Position numbers and translations under genes: made by a program
In this document: positions 7,896-14,574 of the stretch, piece after piece
Position numbering within the stretch: the stretch's first letter is position 1
Layout: every line of letters starts with the position of its first letter
Assembly: GCA_024233345.1 (NCBI GenBank)
Contig: JACKPT010000010.1
Location: 95,485 to 159,484 of the forward strand
Length of the DNA stretch: 64,000 bases
Origin: Verrucomicrobiota bacterium
GTDB taxonomy: Bacteria; Verrucomicrobiota; Kiritimatiellia; CAIVKH01
Direction: 5' to 3'
Notes under the pieces: model-generated
Told to the model about the DNA's origin: nothing
Seen by the model: only the letters and a program-made list of their open reading frames with translations
Database searches by the model: none

Positions 7896-7970
7896 GTAGC
7901 GCCGATTTCCATATCGGCGACTTACCCCGCTCGCTGTAACAGCCAACGCCCATTCGGAGATGGGCGCTAC
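7896..7970 (+). repeat. Double-hairpin intergenic repeat, copy 2
   Basis: GTAG followed by CGCCGATTTCCATATCGGCG (7900-7919, 7-bp stem). After 27 bases comes CGCCCATTCGGAGATGGGCG (7947-7966, 7-bp stem), followed by CTAC. The same two stems occur in reverse orientation at 421-502. The outer GTAG/CTAC also pair, so the element is a bounded palindrome. Confidence 0.65.
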
Positions 7971-8044
7971 GCACGATAGGGGTGCGGACATTTCAAGCTC
8001 AGATTGACGGACCACTCATTGCCTGCCCACTGTTTTACCCACTC

Positions 8045-8152
8045 CAATCCTCATCCGTGCGATCCGCAAGATCCGTGGGCATTCAGACCAACCCAACCCA
8101 AACAGCCATTTGCTGCGCATCGATTCGTGGTTTTCGTGATATTCGTGGGCAT
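8045..8152 (+). repeat. 108-bp dispersed repeat, copy B
   Basis: Near-identical direct copy of 5675-5782. The two copies bracket cassettes 1-3, so recombination between them could delete or duplicate that block. The central part reads TTCGTGGTTTTCGTGATATT. No coding role. Confidence 0.85.
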
Positions 8153-8404
8153 AATAAACTGAGGAGTGCCGTGTCGGACCACAGATTTCTCCAGGGCATC
8201 AACGGGTTACGTCGCCGGAAACGGGTGTTTGGATGGCTTACGGGCATTTTTGGGGGACGAAAAACAGCTGCAACGAGGTTGAGCTGGTTTCCCGGGAGTA
8301 AGCGCGTCTGGCGGGGCCACAGGCATGAAGAAGCGACGACGGATTGGATGGAGACTCGAACCAGCGGCTCCAGGGTACGGCCACCGCCGCCCATGAGACT
8401 TCTT

Positions 8405-8411
8405 GTTGGCC
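8405..8411 (+). other. attC R' half-site at left end of the toxin-antitoxin cassette
   Basis: GTTGGCC preceded by CTT, like the CTT before the R' box at 6001. Its complement GGCCAAC occurs exactly at 9079-9085, just past the antitoxin gene, which gives this cassette matched ends. Confidence 0.5.
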
Positions 8412-8432
8412 CGTTAATCGCTAAGGCGAGAC

Positions 8433-8460
8433 TTGACGCAGTGCGTCATTGGCGTACAGT
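8433..8460 (+). promoter_or_regulatory. Promoter with embedded operator for the toxin-antitoxin pair
   Basis: TTGACG (8433-8438), 16 bases, TACAGT (8455-8460), ending 6 bases before the toxin ATG. Between the boxes lies a perfect inverted repeat TGACGC-AGT-GCGTCA (8434-8448). A palindrome over the -35/spacer region is where an HTH antitoxin would bind to repress its own operon. Being inside the cassette, it would free the pair from an upstream integron promoter. Confidence 0.6.
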
Positions 8461-8466
8461 TTCACC

Positions 8467-8784
8467 ATGATCTTTATCGAGACTCCGGTGTTCACCCGGC
8501 AGATCATTGCGCTCATCCCGGAGGATGCCTATCGGGAGTTGCAGCAGGATTTGGTCTTTAATCCTACCGCGGGCGATGTGATTCCGAACAGTGGCGGTCT
8601 CCGGAAGGTCCGGTGGCGATCGGCCACCCGAGGGAAGCGTGGTGGGTTGCGCGTCATTTACTATTGGTATGTGAAGGACAATGAAATGTACATGCTACTT
8701 GCCTATGGCAAGGGAGAGAAGGATGACCTGAGCGCGAAGGAACTGAAAGTTCTTCGGAAACTTATTGAAGAGGGCATATCATGA
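8467..8784 (+). CDS. RelE/HigB-type toxin of a type II toxin-antitoxin pair
   Basis: 105 aa. Predicted ribosome-dependent mRNA endonuclease. The sequence pattern (IFIETPVFTR at the start, NPTAGDVIPNSGGLRKVRW in the middle, then GKRGGLRVIYYW and LAYGKGEKDDLS) is that of HigB/RelE-like toxins; the central basic residues fit the catalytic patch. The start ATG at 8467 is chosen over an upstream TTG because of family length and the promoter position. ATGA overlap with the antitoxin gene; toxin first is the HigBA order. Confidence 0.88.
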   Translation: MIFIETPVFTRQIIALIPEDAYRELQQDLVFNPTAGDVIPNSGGLRKVRWRSATRGKRGGLRVIYYWYVKDNEMYMLLAYGKGEKDDLSAKELKVLRKLIEEGIS

Positions 8785-9074
8785 AAAAAGAGCTGTTTGA
8801 CGAACTGGTTGAGAGCATCGAACAGGCGGGGGCGATCCGGAAAGGCGAGCTGAAGCCTGCCCGTGTGTTTGCCTACCGTCCCGTTGAAGTGAAGCGCATT
8901 CGGAACAAGCTGCGCGTCTCGCAGAGCCAGTTTGCCATGATGATCGGGGTGAGCAAATCGACACTTCAGAATTGGGAACAGGGCCGCAGGGAACCAGAGG
9001 GTCCGGCCAAGGCCCTCCTCAAGGTGGTCGACAAGAACCCCGAGGCGGTTCTCGAAGCGCTGCAGGCAAAGTAG
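8781..9074 (+). CDS. HTH-type antitoxin (HigA/NadS-like) of the type II pair
   Basis: 97 aa. XRE-family helix-turn-helix in the second half: an IRNKLRVSQSQFAMMIGVS region, then STLQNWEQGRREPEGPAKAL, typical of HigA/NadS antitoxins. The N-terminal part probably binds the toxin. It overlaps the toxin gene by 4 bases and is probably the repressor acting at the palindrome 8434-8448. Its stop lies just before attC site 3. Confidence 0.88.
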   Translation: MKKELFDELVESIEQAGAIRKGELKPARVFAYRPVEVKRIRNKLRVSQSQFAMMIGVSKSTLQNWEQGRREPEGPAKALLKVVDKNPEAVLEALQAK

Positions 9075-9078
9075 CCGA

Positions 9079-9137
9079 GGCCAACCACCGGCTTCTGCAA
9101 ACGGACTGCCGCCCGTCGCAGAGCCCGGCCGTTGGGT
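9079..9137 (+). other. attC recombination site 3 (best match in the array)
   Basis: R'' GGCCAAC (9079-9085), spacer CA, then CC-GGCT (9088-9093), extrahelical T9094 and CTGC (9095-9098). On the other side are GCAG-AGCC, extrahelical C9126, GG (9118-9128), spacer CC and R' GTTGGGT (9131-9137), which fits the GTTRRRY consensus exactly. Fifty-nine bases. R'' is also the perfect complement of the cassette's left R' box at 8405-8411. This is the textbook attC layout. Confidence 0.7.
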
Positions 9138-9242
9138 AGACCGGCGTTTTAAGCGGATGACAGACCTGCGTATGAAAGTGGCCGCACCTTTCACACGCGG
9201 AAGAAACAACCAGCGCGGGCGGCACATAGGAAAAGACAAGCC

Positions 9243-9974
9243 ATGGCAACAGAAAACAGCAGAGTGGTCTTAATCACGGGCGGGAACAAGGGATTGGGCA
9301 AGGAGATCGGGCGACAGTTGGGGGCGCTCGGATACACGGTGGTCCTGACAGCGCGGGACGAACAGGCTGGCGCGGCGGCGGTGGCGGAACTCACGGATTC
9401 GGGGATTGATGCCCACGCGGTTCGGCTCGATGTCACCAGTGCCGACGATATCGCCGATGTTGTGCGCTACCTCGACACCCAGTTCGGCAAACTCGACGTG
9501 CTTGTGAACAACGCTGGGATTGCTATCGAGTGGGATGGAAGGCCAACCGACGCCGACAAGATCCGCCGCACCCTCGAAGTGAACCTAATTGCACCCTTCG
9601 CAGTCACGGAGGCCCTCGTGCCGCTCCTCTCGCGGAGTGACGACGCCCGGGTGATCAACCATTCGTCGATGCTCGGCTCGATGGGGGCCGCTGAGAGCGG
9701 ATGGGAACAGATGGCGACCTTCATGACCGTAGGGTACTCGACCTCAAAGGCCGGGCTTAACATGCTGACATTGATTCAATCCAAGACGCTGGCAACCAAG
9801 GGGATCGCCGTCGCCGCGGCCCATCCCGGGTGGGTGAAGACTGACCTCGGAAGCCAGGCAGCGCCAATGGAGGTTGACGAGGGCGCCCGCACGGTCGTCG
9901 ATCTCGTGACCATTGGCCGTGAGCAATTCCCACACGGCCAGTTAATGCATAAAGGCGAGCGCATGCCCTGGTAA
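9243..9974 (+). CDS. Short-chain dehydrogenase/reductase (SDR) family oxidoreductase
   Basis: 243 aa, classical SDR. NAD(P)-binding motif TGGNKGLG (residues 12-19), NNAG (about 89-92), catalytic Ser in the INHSS stretch (about 138-142) and Tyr/Lys in YSTSK (about 165-169), all in order. The Asp in RLDVT after the second strand fits cofactor binding. Substrate unknown; similar to carbonyl-reductase-like SDRs. It starts about 110 bases into the proposed cassette, further than its neighbours. Confidence 0.88.
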   Translation: MATENSRVVLITGGNKGLGKEIGRQLGALGYTVVLTARDEQAGAAAVAELTDSGIDAHAVRLDVTSADDIADVVRYLDTQFGKLDVLVNNAGIAIEWDGRPTDADKIRRTLEVNLIAPFAVTEALVPLLSRSDDARVINHSSMLGSMGAAESGWEQMATFMTVGYSTSKAGLNMLTLIQSKTLATKGIAVAAAHPGWVKTDLGSQAAPMEVDEGARTVVDLVTIGREQFPHGQLMHKGERMPW

Positions 9975-10004
9975 CACCAGGCGAAAGCCTTATTCGACAA
10001 TCTC

Positions 10005-10013
10005 GTTCGATCC
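10005..10013 (+). other. attC R' half-site at left end of the OLD cassette
   Basis: GTTCGATCC. Its exact 9-base complement GGATCGAAC lies at 11716-11724, immediately after the OLD gene. The part to the left of this box, which should be the attC site of the dehydrogenase cassette, is weak: only a GGTAAC at the dehydrogenase stop codon and a short AGGC-GAAA-GCCT hairpin. Confidence 0.5.
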
Positions 10014-10027
10014 CACGAATTGACATA

Positions 10028-11710
10028 ATGATAGACGGGTTTTCCATACACGGTTATCGCAGCTTCGACCAAACGGGCGTTCGCGCCCCAGATTTGTCGA
10101 AGGTCAATGCCTTTATAGGAAAGAACAACAGCGGTAAGTCCAACATTCTCCGGTTTATCGCACTCCTCGCTGATCTAACGAAGCCACGCGGATACAACGA
10201 GCGCGCCCCAACACTCGATCCACTTCTGGACTACTGCCTCAATGATACCCAGAAGCAAATCGCATTCGGCATTCAAGTGAAGGCTGGAGGGTTTACAGAT
10301 GACATTTTCTCATCAATTCGCGAACCCTTTGGCAACGCGTGGGATGATGTGTTCCCTGATAACAGAGATTCCATGTGGTTCCATTTCAAGGCGTCGGCAC
10401 AGAAGGAGCCACTTGAAAGCAGTATTGAGGCACTGGCCGGATTGATCGCCAAGAAGTGTCGACCGGAGTTCACTAACCGCCTCACGAGTCAACTTTGCCG
10501 TTACACGGGCGGCTCAGAGCAAAAGCGAAATCATGACATCGCTCAGGCCCTTCATGGGCGTGTCAACCTCGGGCTGACCGTGAGTACGATTGAAGCATTT
10601 CGCAGGATATCTGATGGCGGAGGGCATGTATTGTCTGGAAGTGGCCTCATCAAGGAACTCCGCAAACTGCAGGCACCGGAACTTGCTCAGTACGATGCTG
10701 GGAAAAAGCGCTTTGCGCGGATAAATGCTTTTCTGGAATCGCTATTGGGGGTTGCGGGTGCTCACCTTGAGATTCCGGCCGAAAAGGACGAAATATACGT
10801 TACCCTCGACGGGAAGGTATTGCCGCTTGGTTCTCTTGGCACGGGAATTCATGAACTGATAATCATGGCCGCAGCGGTGACTCTTGTTGACAACAGCATT
10901 TTCTGCATTGAGGAGCCGGAGATTCACCTTCACCCCGACCTCCAGAAGAAGTTTATTCGATATATTGCGGCGCACACTTCGAATCAGTACTTGATCGCTA
11001 CACACTCCAACGCATTGTTCGATTTGCCCGACGTCAGCCTGTACAGATGCTGGCAAGAAGATGGCAAGGGGCGATGCGAGCTTATCGCGACAGCCCAAGA
11101 CAAATTCTTTGTACTTCAGGACCTCGGGTACCGCCCGAGCGATCTACTCCAAGCGAATTATGTAATCTGGGTTGAGGGACCATCGGATCGAATTTATGTC
11201 AATCGCTGGATTAAGGAGAAAGCGCCAGAGCTTGTCGAAGGCGTACACTACGCAATCATGTTCTACGGCGGCAGGCTACTCGCTCATCTTGCCTATGACG
11301 ACCCATCGATCGATGACTTCATCAAATTGTCACGTCTCAATCGCAGCGCATGCATCATCATTGATAGCGACAAGCGCGGGCTGTACGCGAAATTGAACGC
11401 CACGAAAAAGCGCGTTATTGAAGATTTTCGCAAATCGAAACGGTTAGTCTGGGTAACGAAGGGCAAAACGATTGAGAACTACATCGCTGGTCCATCATTC
11501 AACAAGGCGGTTCTTACAGTACACCCCAAAGCAAGTAAGCGCCCCAAATGGAACCGTTTCACCGATATGACCAGACTCTCGGCATCAACAACAATCGACA
11601 AAGTCGGCGTTGCGCGTGAGGTAGCTTTGGGTCAACCTCAATTCGATGTTCTTGATCTGGATGCTGAGGTGGGACGACTGATTGCAGATGTCCGCAGGCA
11701 CAATGGATGA
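10028..11710 (+). CDS. OLD-family ATPase/TOPRIM nuclease
   Basis: 560 aa. N-terminal ABC-type ATPase: Walker A GKNNSGKS (31-38), then a long coiled region, Walker B within CIEEPEIHLHPDLQ (about 293-305) and an H-loop IATHSNALF. The C-terminal half is a TOPRIM domain: the Glu in WVEGPSDRIYV (about 380) and the acidic pair in IIDSDKRG (about 443). OLD proteins (P2 Old, GajA of Gabija, retron-linked OLDs) are DNA nucleases often used in phage defence. No UvrD-like partner (GajB) or reverse transcriptase is next to it, so it may act alone as a class 1 OLD. It starts 22 bases into its cassette. No strong ribosome site. Confidence 0.88.
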   Translation: MIDGFSIHGYRSFDQTGVRAPDLSKVNAFIGKNNSGKSNILRFIALLADLTKPRGYNERAPTLDPLLDYCLNDTQKQIAFGIQVKAGGFTDDIFSSIREPFGNAWDDVFPDNRDSMWFHFKASAQKEPLESSIEALAGLIAKKCRPEFTNRLTSQLCRYTGGSEQKRNHDIAQALHGRVNLGLTVSTIEAFRRISDGGGHVLSGSGLIKELRKLQAPELAQYDAGKKRFARINAFLESLLGVAGAHLEIPAEKDEIYVTLDGKVLPLGSLGTGIHELIIMAAAVTLVDNSIFCIEEPEIHLHPDLQKKFIRYIAAHTSNQYLIATHSNALFDLPDVSLYRCWQEDGKGRCELIATAQDKFFVLQDLGYRPSDLLQANYVIWVEGPSDRIYVNRWIKEKAPELVEGVHYAIMFYGGRLLAHLAYDDPSIDDFIKLSRLNRSACIIIDSDKRGLYAKLNATKKRVIEDFRKSKRLVWVTKGKTIENYIAGPSFNKAVLTVHPKASKRPKWNRFTDMTRLSASTTIDKVGVAREVALGQPQFDVLDLDAEVGRLIADVRRHNG

Positions 11711-12199
11711 ATCAAGGATCGAACAAACTGAGGATTGGTTCCGACTGCAAAGCGGTCGGCGACTAATCCCTGGTTCAAGAAGCTGTGTCCCGCGTCCATA
11801 GGGCAATAGTTCGGATGGGGTGAGGTAAGCCGAGGGTTAGGAAGGAGTTGTCCGCGTATTTTGGGGACAATCTGCGGCGCATCGGCATCTTTTTCTGTGG
11901 GAGTGGGTGGTCCCAATGTCCGGAAAGGGGGCGGTGGGGAAACAGGTGGAAACAGGCTTCGGGTAATTAGTGGGTCAATCGCAATAAACAGACAGAGAAG
12001 CGATTGCGATTAGGATTGGGATTGGGAGCAACGGGTGGTCCTTGAATCTCATGATAGGTACTGAAGGCACATATTACCTATCCCCAGTCCCCCCATCCAA
12101 GTCGGACTGGTGGGTGCCTTTCCCCGCGCGGGGTGCGACCATTTACATTTCACTCGTGTGCTGATTTGGATAGGGTGGGGGCGGCAGGGCGAGGGTTTC
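11711..12199. other. Intergenic region after the cassette array
   Basis: No gene. It holds attC site 4 (11716-11779), a 9-bp perfect inverted repeat AATCGCAAT (11977-11985) / ATTGCGATT (12003-12011) followed by ATTGGG repeats, and an 8-bp perfect inverted repeat GATAGGTA (12053-12060) / TACCTATC (12075-12082). The last is preceded by CTTGAATC, near-complementary to GTTCAAG at 11773. It could be the decayed end of a final, gene-less cassette. Confidence 0.4.
11716..11779 (+). other. attC-like recombination site 4
   Basis: R'' GGATCGAAC (11716-11724) is the perfect complement of GTTCGATCC at 10005-10013. The stem is GGATT (11732-11736)/AATCC (11765-11769), G38T39/A62C63, and CCGACTGC (11741-11748)/GCGGTCGG (11752-11759) with an AAA loop and several extrahelical bases. 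R' is GTTCAAG (11773-11779). Sixty-four bases. Confidence 0.55.
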
Positions 12200-14275
12200 A
12201 TGCACGGAGTTTCCTTTATTCAGGATCTGGCGGTGGTGATGATCGTGGCTGGTGTGGTCACGGTGATCTTTCATCGTCTTCGTCAGCCGGTGATCCTGGG
12301 CTATATTCTCGCCGGATTTATCATCGGCCCCCACACCCCGCCATTTCCGCTTGTCGCCAATACGGAGACCATTCAGACCCTGGCCGATCTCGGGGTGGTT
12401 TTTCTGATGTTCTCCCTGGGCTTGGAGTTTCATCTGCGCAAGCTGCAACGGGTCGGAATGCCCGCGATGTTGACTGCAGTTTTTGAAGTGTTGTGTCTGT
12501 TGTTGATCGGTCATGAAATCGGCGCGCTGTTTGGGTGGACGCCGATGGAGCGGATTTTCCTTGGCTGTATCCTCGCAATCTCTTCCACCGCGATCATTGT
12601 GACGCATCTCCGGGAATCGGGTTTATTGAAGGGGGATGCCGGCCAGTTTATCACCGGACTGCTGGTGATGGAGGATGTCGCGGTCATCCTGATGATGGTG
12701 CTGCTGCCGGGACTGGCCCGAACCGGGGAACTCCCGACCAGCGAGATCGCCCTGACCATGCTGCAACTGATCCTGTTTTTGGTGGGCCTGATTGTGGTCG
12801 GCTTGATCGTGGTGCCGCGACTGTTGAAATATGTTTCCCGGTTCAACAGCGATGAAATGCTGTTGGTGACCATCCTTGCCCTGTGTTTTGGCACCGCCAT
12901 GCTTGCGGCAAAGCTGGAATACAGTGTGGCCCTCGGTGCCTTTATCATCGGAGCGATTGTCGCGGAATCGCGCGAATTGGGTCGGGTGACCCGCTTGATG
13001 GCCCCGATTCGAGATCTGTTCATGGCGGTGTTTTTTGTCGCCATCGGCATGATGATCAAACCCTCCTATCTGCTGGATCATCTCGGCCCGGTCCTGGTGA
13101 TCACCCTCCTGTTTGTTCCGGGAAAGATGCTGGCCTGTTCGCTGGGAGCGTTCCTGACCGGGCGGGATGCCAAGACCTCGCTGGTGATTGGCGCGAACAT
13201 GGCCCAGTTGGGGGAGTTTGCGTTTGTCCTCGCGGCCCTCGGCCAATCCCTGGGCTCGGTGGGAACTTTTCTCTATCCGGTGGTGGCGGCGGTGACGGTC
13301 CTCAGTGCGGTGCTGCGTCCGCACCTGATTCATCGGGCTCCCGACCTTGCTACCTGGGTCACCGGGCGGCTGCCTGCACCAGTGGTCGCCTGGCTGACGG
13401 TTTACAATCGATGGGTCCTGCAGTTGGGGACGCACCGGCGAGCCAATCCGGCCATGAAGTTTGTCCGCAGCCTGACCTTTCAGATCGCCATCACCGTATG
13501 CCTCATTGCCGCGGCATTCGTGGCCGGCGCCTTTCTTGCCCGGTATATTGTCGCACACCCTCAGGGGCTGCCCCACTGGCTGGGGGGCGCTCCGACGGTC
13601 ATCTGGATGGGCATCGTGATCTTGCTCCTGCCCCTGTACATTGCGGTGGTGCGCAAGATGCAGGCCCTCGCCATGCTGTTATCAGAAATCGCGGTGGCGG
13701 ATCGGGAACTCGAGAAGAGAAGGGCCCACCCCCTGCGCCGTCTTCTTTCTCACACCATGTTTCTGCTTCAATTGGTTTTGCTGGGCATGATCACCCTGCT
13801 GGCCAGTGCCGCCCTTCTCCCCCCCTGGCAAACCCTGGGGGTGTTGCTGTTGATCATCATACTACTCGTCCTCGGGTTCGGGAAGGTGTTCAACAAATGG
13901 TACTCGCGTGGCAAATTCGCCCTGCTGGAAACCTTGAGCGAACCGCCACTCACGGAAGAGGCGTCCGAACCTCCAGCTCCTCTGCCGGATTTGCTGCGGG
14001 ATGCCAAGCTGGTCACGGTGATCCTGCCGCAGGGGACGGCGGTAGCGGGCAAGCTGATCAGCGAGCTGGAGCTGCGCACCAGGTTCGGGGTCAGTATTGT
14101 TGCAATCCGCCGCGCACAGGAGAACCTCATCAATCCGGGACCCGATGATGAACTGCGAGAGGGTGATCAGGTTCTCCTCATCGGGGATGATGCTCACCTG
14201 GCCGAAGCCTCCCAGTGCCTGCGTTCCGGCCACCGCCCAAGTTCGGGGGTCGTCGAGGGTTCGCTCCGCCTCTGA
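12200..14275 (+). CDS. Kef-type cation:proton antiporter (CPA2) with C-terminal RCK_C domain
   Basis: 691 aa. The N-terminal ~400 residues hold about 12 membrane segments with CPA2 motifs (GYILAGFIIGP, LGLEFHLRKL, ISSTAIIVTHL, LGAFIIGAIVAESRE). A second membrane block (about 440-600) follows, then a soluble TrkA_C/RCK_C-like domain starting near DAKLVTVILPQGTAV. Probably exchanges K+ or Na+ for H+ across the inner membrane, gated by a ligand on the RCK_C domain. It lacks the full TrkA_N nucleotide-binding domain of KefB/KefC. Start at MHGVSF (after GCGAGGG) is preferred; a longer frame from 12110 adds a non-membrane stretch. Confidence 0.85.
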   Translation: MHGVSFIQDLAVVMIVAGVVTVIFHRLRQPVILGYILAGFIIGPHTPPFPLVANTETIQTLADLGVVFLMFSLGLEFHLRKLQRVGMPAMLTAVFEVLCLLLIGHEIGALFGWTPMERIFLGCILAISSTAIIVTHLRESGLLKGDAGQFITGLLVMEDVAVILMMVLLPGLARTGELPTSEIALTMLQLILFLVGLIVVGLIVVPRLLKYVSRFNSDEMLLVTILALCFGTAMLAAKLEYSVALGAFIIGAIVAESRELGRVTRLMAPIRDLFMAVFFVAIGMMIKPSYLLDHLGPVLVITLLFVPGKMLACSLGAFLTGRDAKTSLVIGANMAQLGEFAFVLAALGQSLGSVGTFLYPVVAAVTVLSAVLRPHLIHRAPDLATWVTGRLPAPVVAWLTVYNRWVLQLGTHRRANPAMKFVRSLTFQIAITVCLIAAAFVAGAFLARYIVAHPQGLPHWLGGAPTVIWMGIVILLLPLYIAVVRKMQALAMLLSEIAVADRELEKRRAHPLRRLLSHTMFLLQLVLLGMITLLASAALLPPWQTLGVLLLIIILLVLGFGKVFNKWYSRGKFALLETLSEPPLTEEASEPPAPLPDLLRDAKLVTVILPQGTAVAGKLISELELRTRFGVSIVAIRRAQENLINPGPDDELREGDQVLLIGDDAHLAEASQCLRSGHRPSSGVVEGSLRL

Positions 14276-14358
14276 ACCCGAAACCGCGACCAGGCAAGGC
14301 CGGCTCTTGATTCTGCGCGTGAATGGGCCAGCCTCTCCGTCCCATCGCTCACATTATA

Positions 14359-14377
14359 GATAATGATTGTCATTATC
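14359..14377. promoter_or_regulatory. Fur-box-like operator
   Basis: GATAATGATTGTCATTATC agrees with 17 of 19 bases of the classical Fur box consensus and is almost perfectly palindromic. It lies 198 bases upstream of the PEP-CTERM gene and 84 bases after the antiporter. An iron-responsive regulator probably binds here; the most likely target is the downstream gene. Confidence 0.6.
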
Positions 14378-14413
14378 GACAAAATGCTGCCGTATGCCTG
14401 TGTGTAAAATTCT

Positions 14414-14461
14414 CCATGAACCGTTACAGTTCCTTGTCATGGTGATGCTTAAGGTTCATGG
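14414..14461. other. Inverted repeat between the Fur-like box and the PEP-CTERM gene
   Basis: CCATGAACC (14414-14422) and GGTTCATGG (14453-14461) form a perfect 9-bp inverted repeat around a 30-base loop. It could be a leader-mRNA stem or a second operator. No T-tract follows, so it is not a standard terminator. Confidence 0.4.
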
Positions 14462-14574
14462 TGAGATCGAATTTTGCCCTCGATCCGCAAATTTAACTTT
14501 ATTACTTGCATGGCCTATGTCCATCTGATAGCAGTGGGCAGTAGTTTCCATCATGGATTAACTCGAGTGTATCT

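Larger units (their letters stand above)
7800..8432. other. Gene-free stretch inside the cassette array
   Basis: No supportable gene. In order it holds the R'' half-site GTTCCAAC (7808-7815), the double-hairpin repeat copy 2 (7896-7970), the 108-bp repeat copy B (8045-8152) and the R' box GTTGGCC of the toxin-antitoxin cassette (8405-8411). The right half of the site that should close cassette 3 is not recognisable, so the array seems to have been interrupted or eroded here. Confidence 0.5.
6002..11773 (+). mobile_element. Integron-type gene cassette array without a visible integrase
   Basis: All genes from 6016 to 11710 point the same way. attC-like hairpins follow several of them. Five cassettes carry matching ends: the bases after the G/TT cut at their left edge are complementary to the R'' box at their right edge (6001/6524, 6586/7221, 7269/7808, 8405/9079, 10005/11716). 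This is the mark of DNA inserted as circles by an integron integrase. No intI gene or attI site is visible, so by known nomenclature this would be a CALIN (cluster of attC sites lacking an integrase). The array is disturbed between 7816 and 8404 by repeats, and the site after the dehydrogenase is poor. Confidence 0.6.

Noticed and set aside
8328..8350. T-loop-like sequence (GGTTCGAGTC on the minus strand)
   Set aside because: The flanking bases do not form a T stem or an acceptor stem, so it is not a tRNA or a clear tRNA fragment.
7982..8470. 162-codon open frame between the repeats and the toxin gene
   Set aside because: It runs through the 108-bp repeat and ends in the toxin promoter. The same repeat yields similar peptides at 5579, so the frame is a by-product of the repeat sequence.
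10028..11710. OLD gene as GajA of a Gabija system
   Set aside because: No GajB-type UvrD helicase lies next to it. The neighbours are a dehydrogenase and an attC-like site, so only the OLD family is claimed.
6001..11779. Transposon or prophage origin for the accessory island
   Set aside because: No transposase, phage structural gene or site-specific recombinase is visible. The matched cassette ends explain the layout better.
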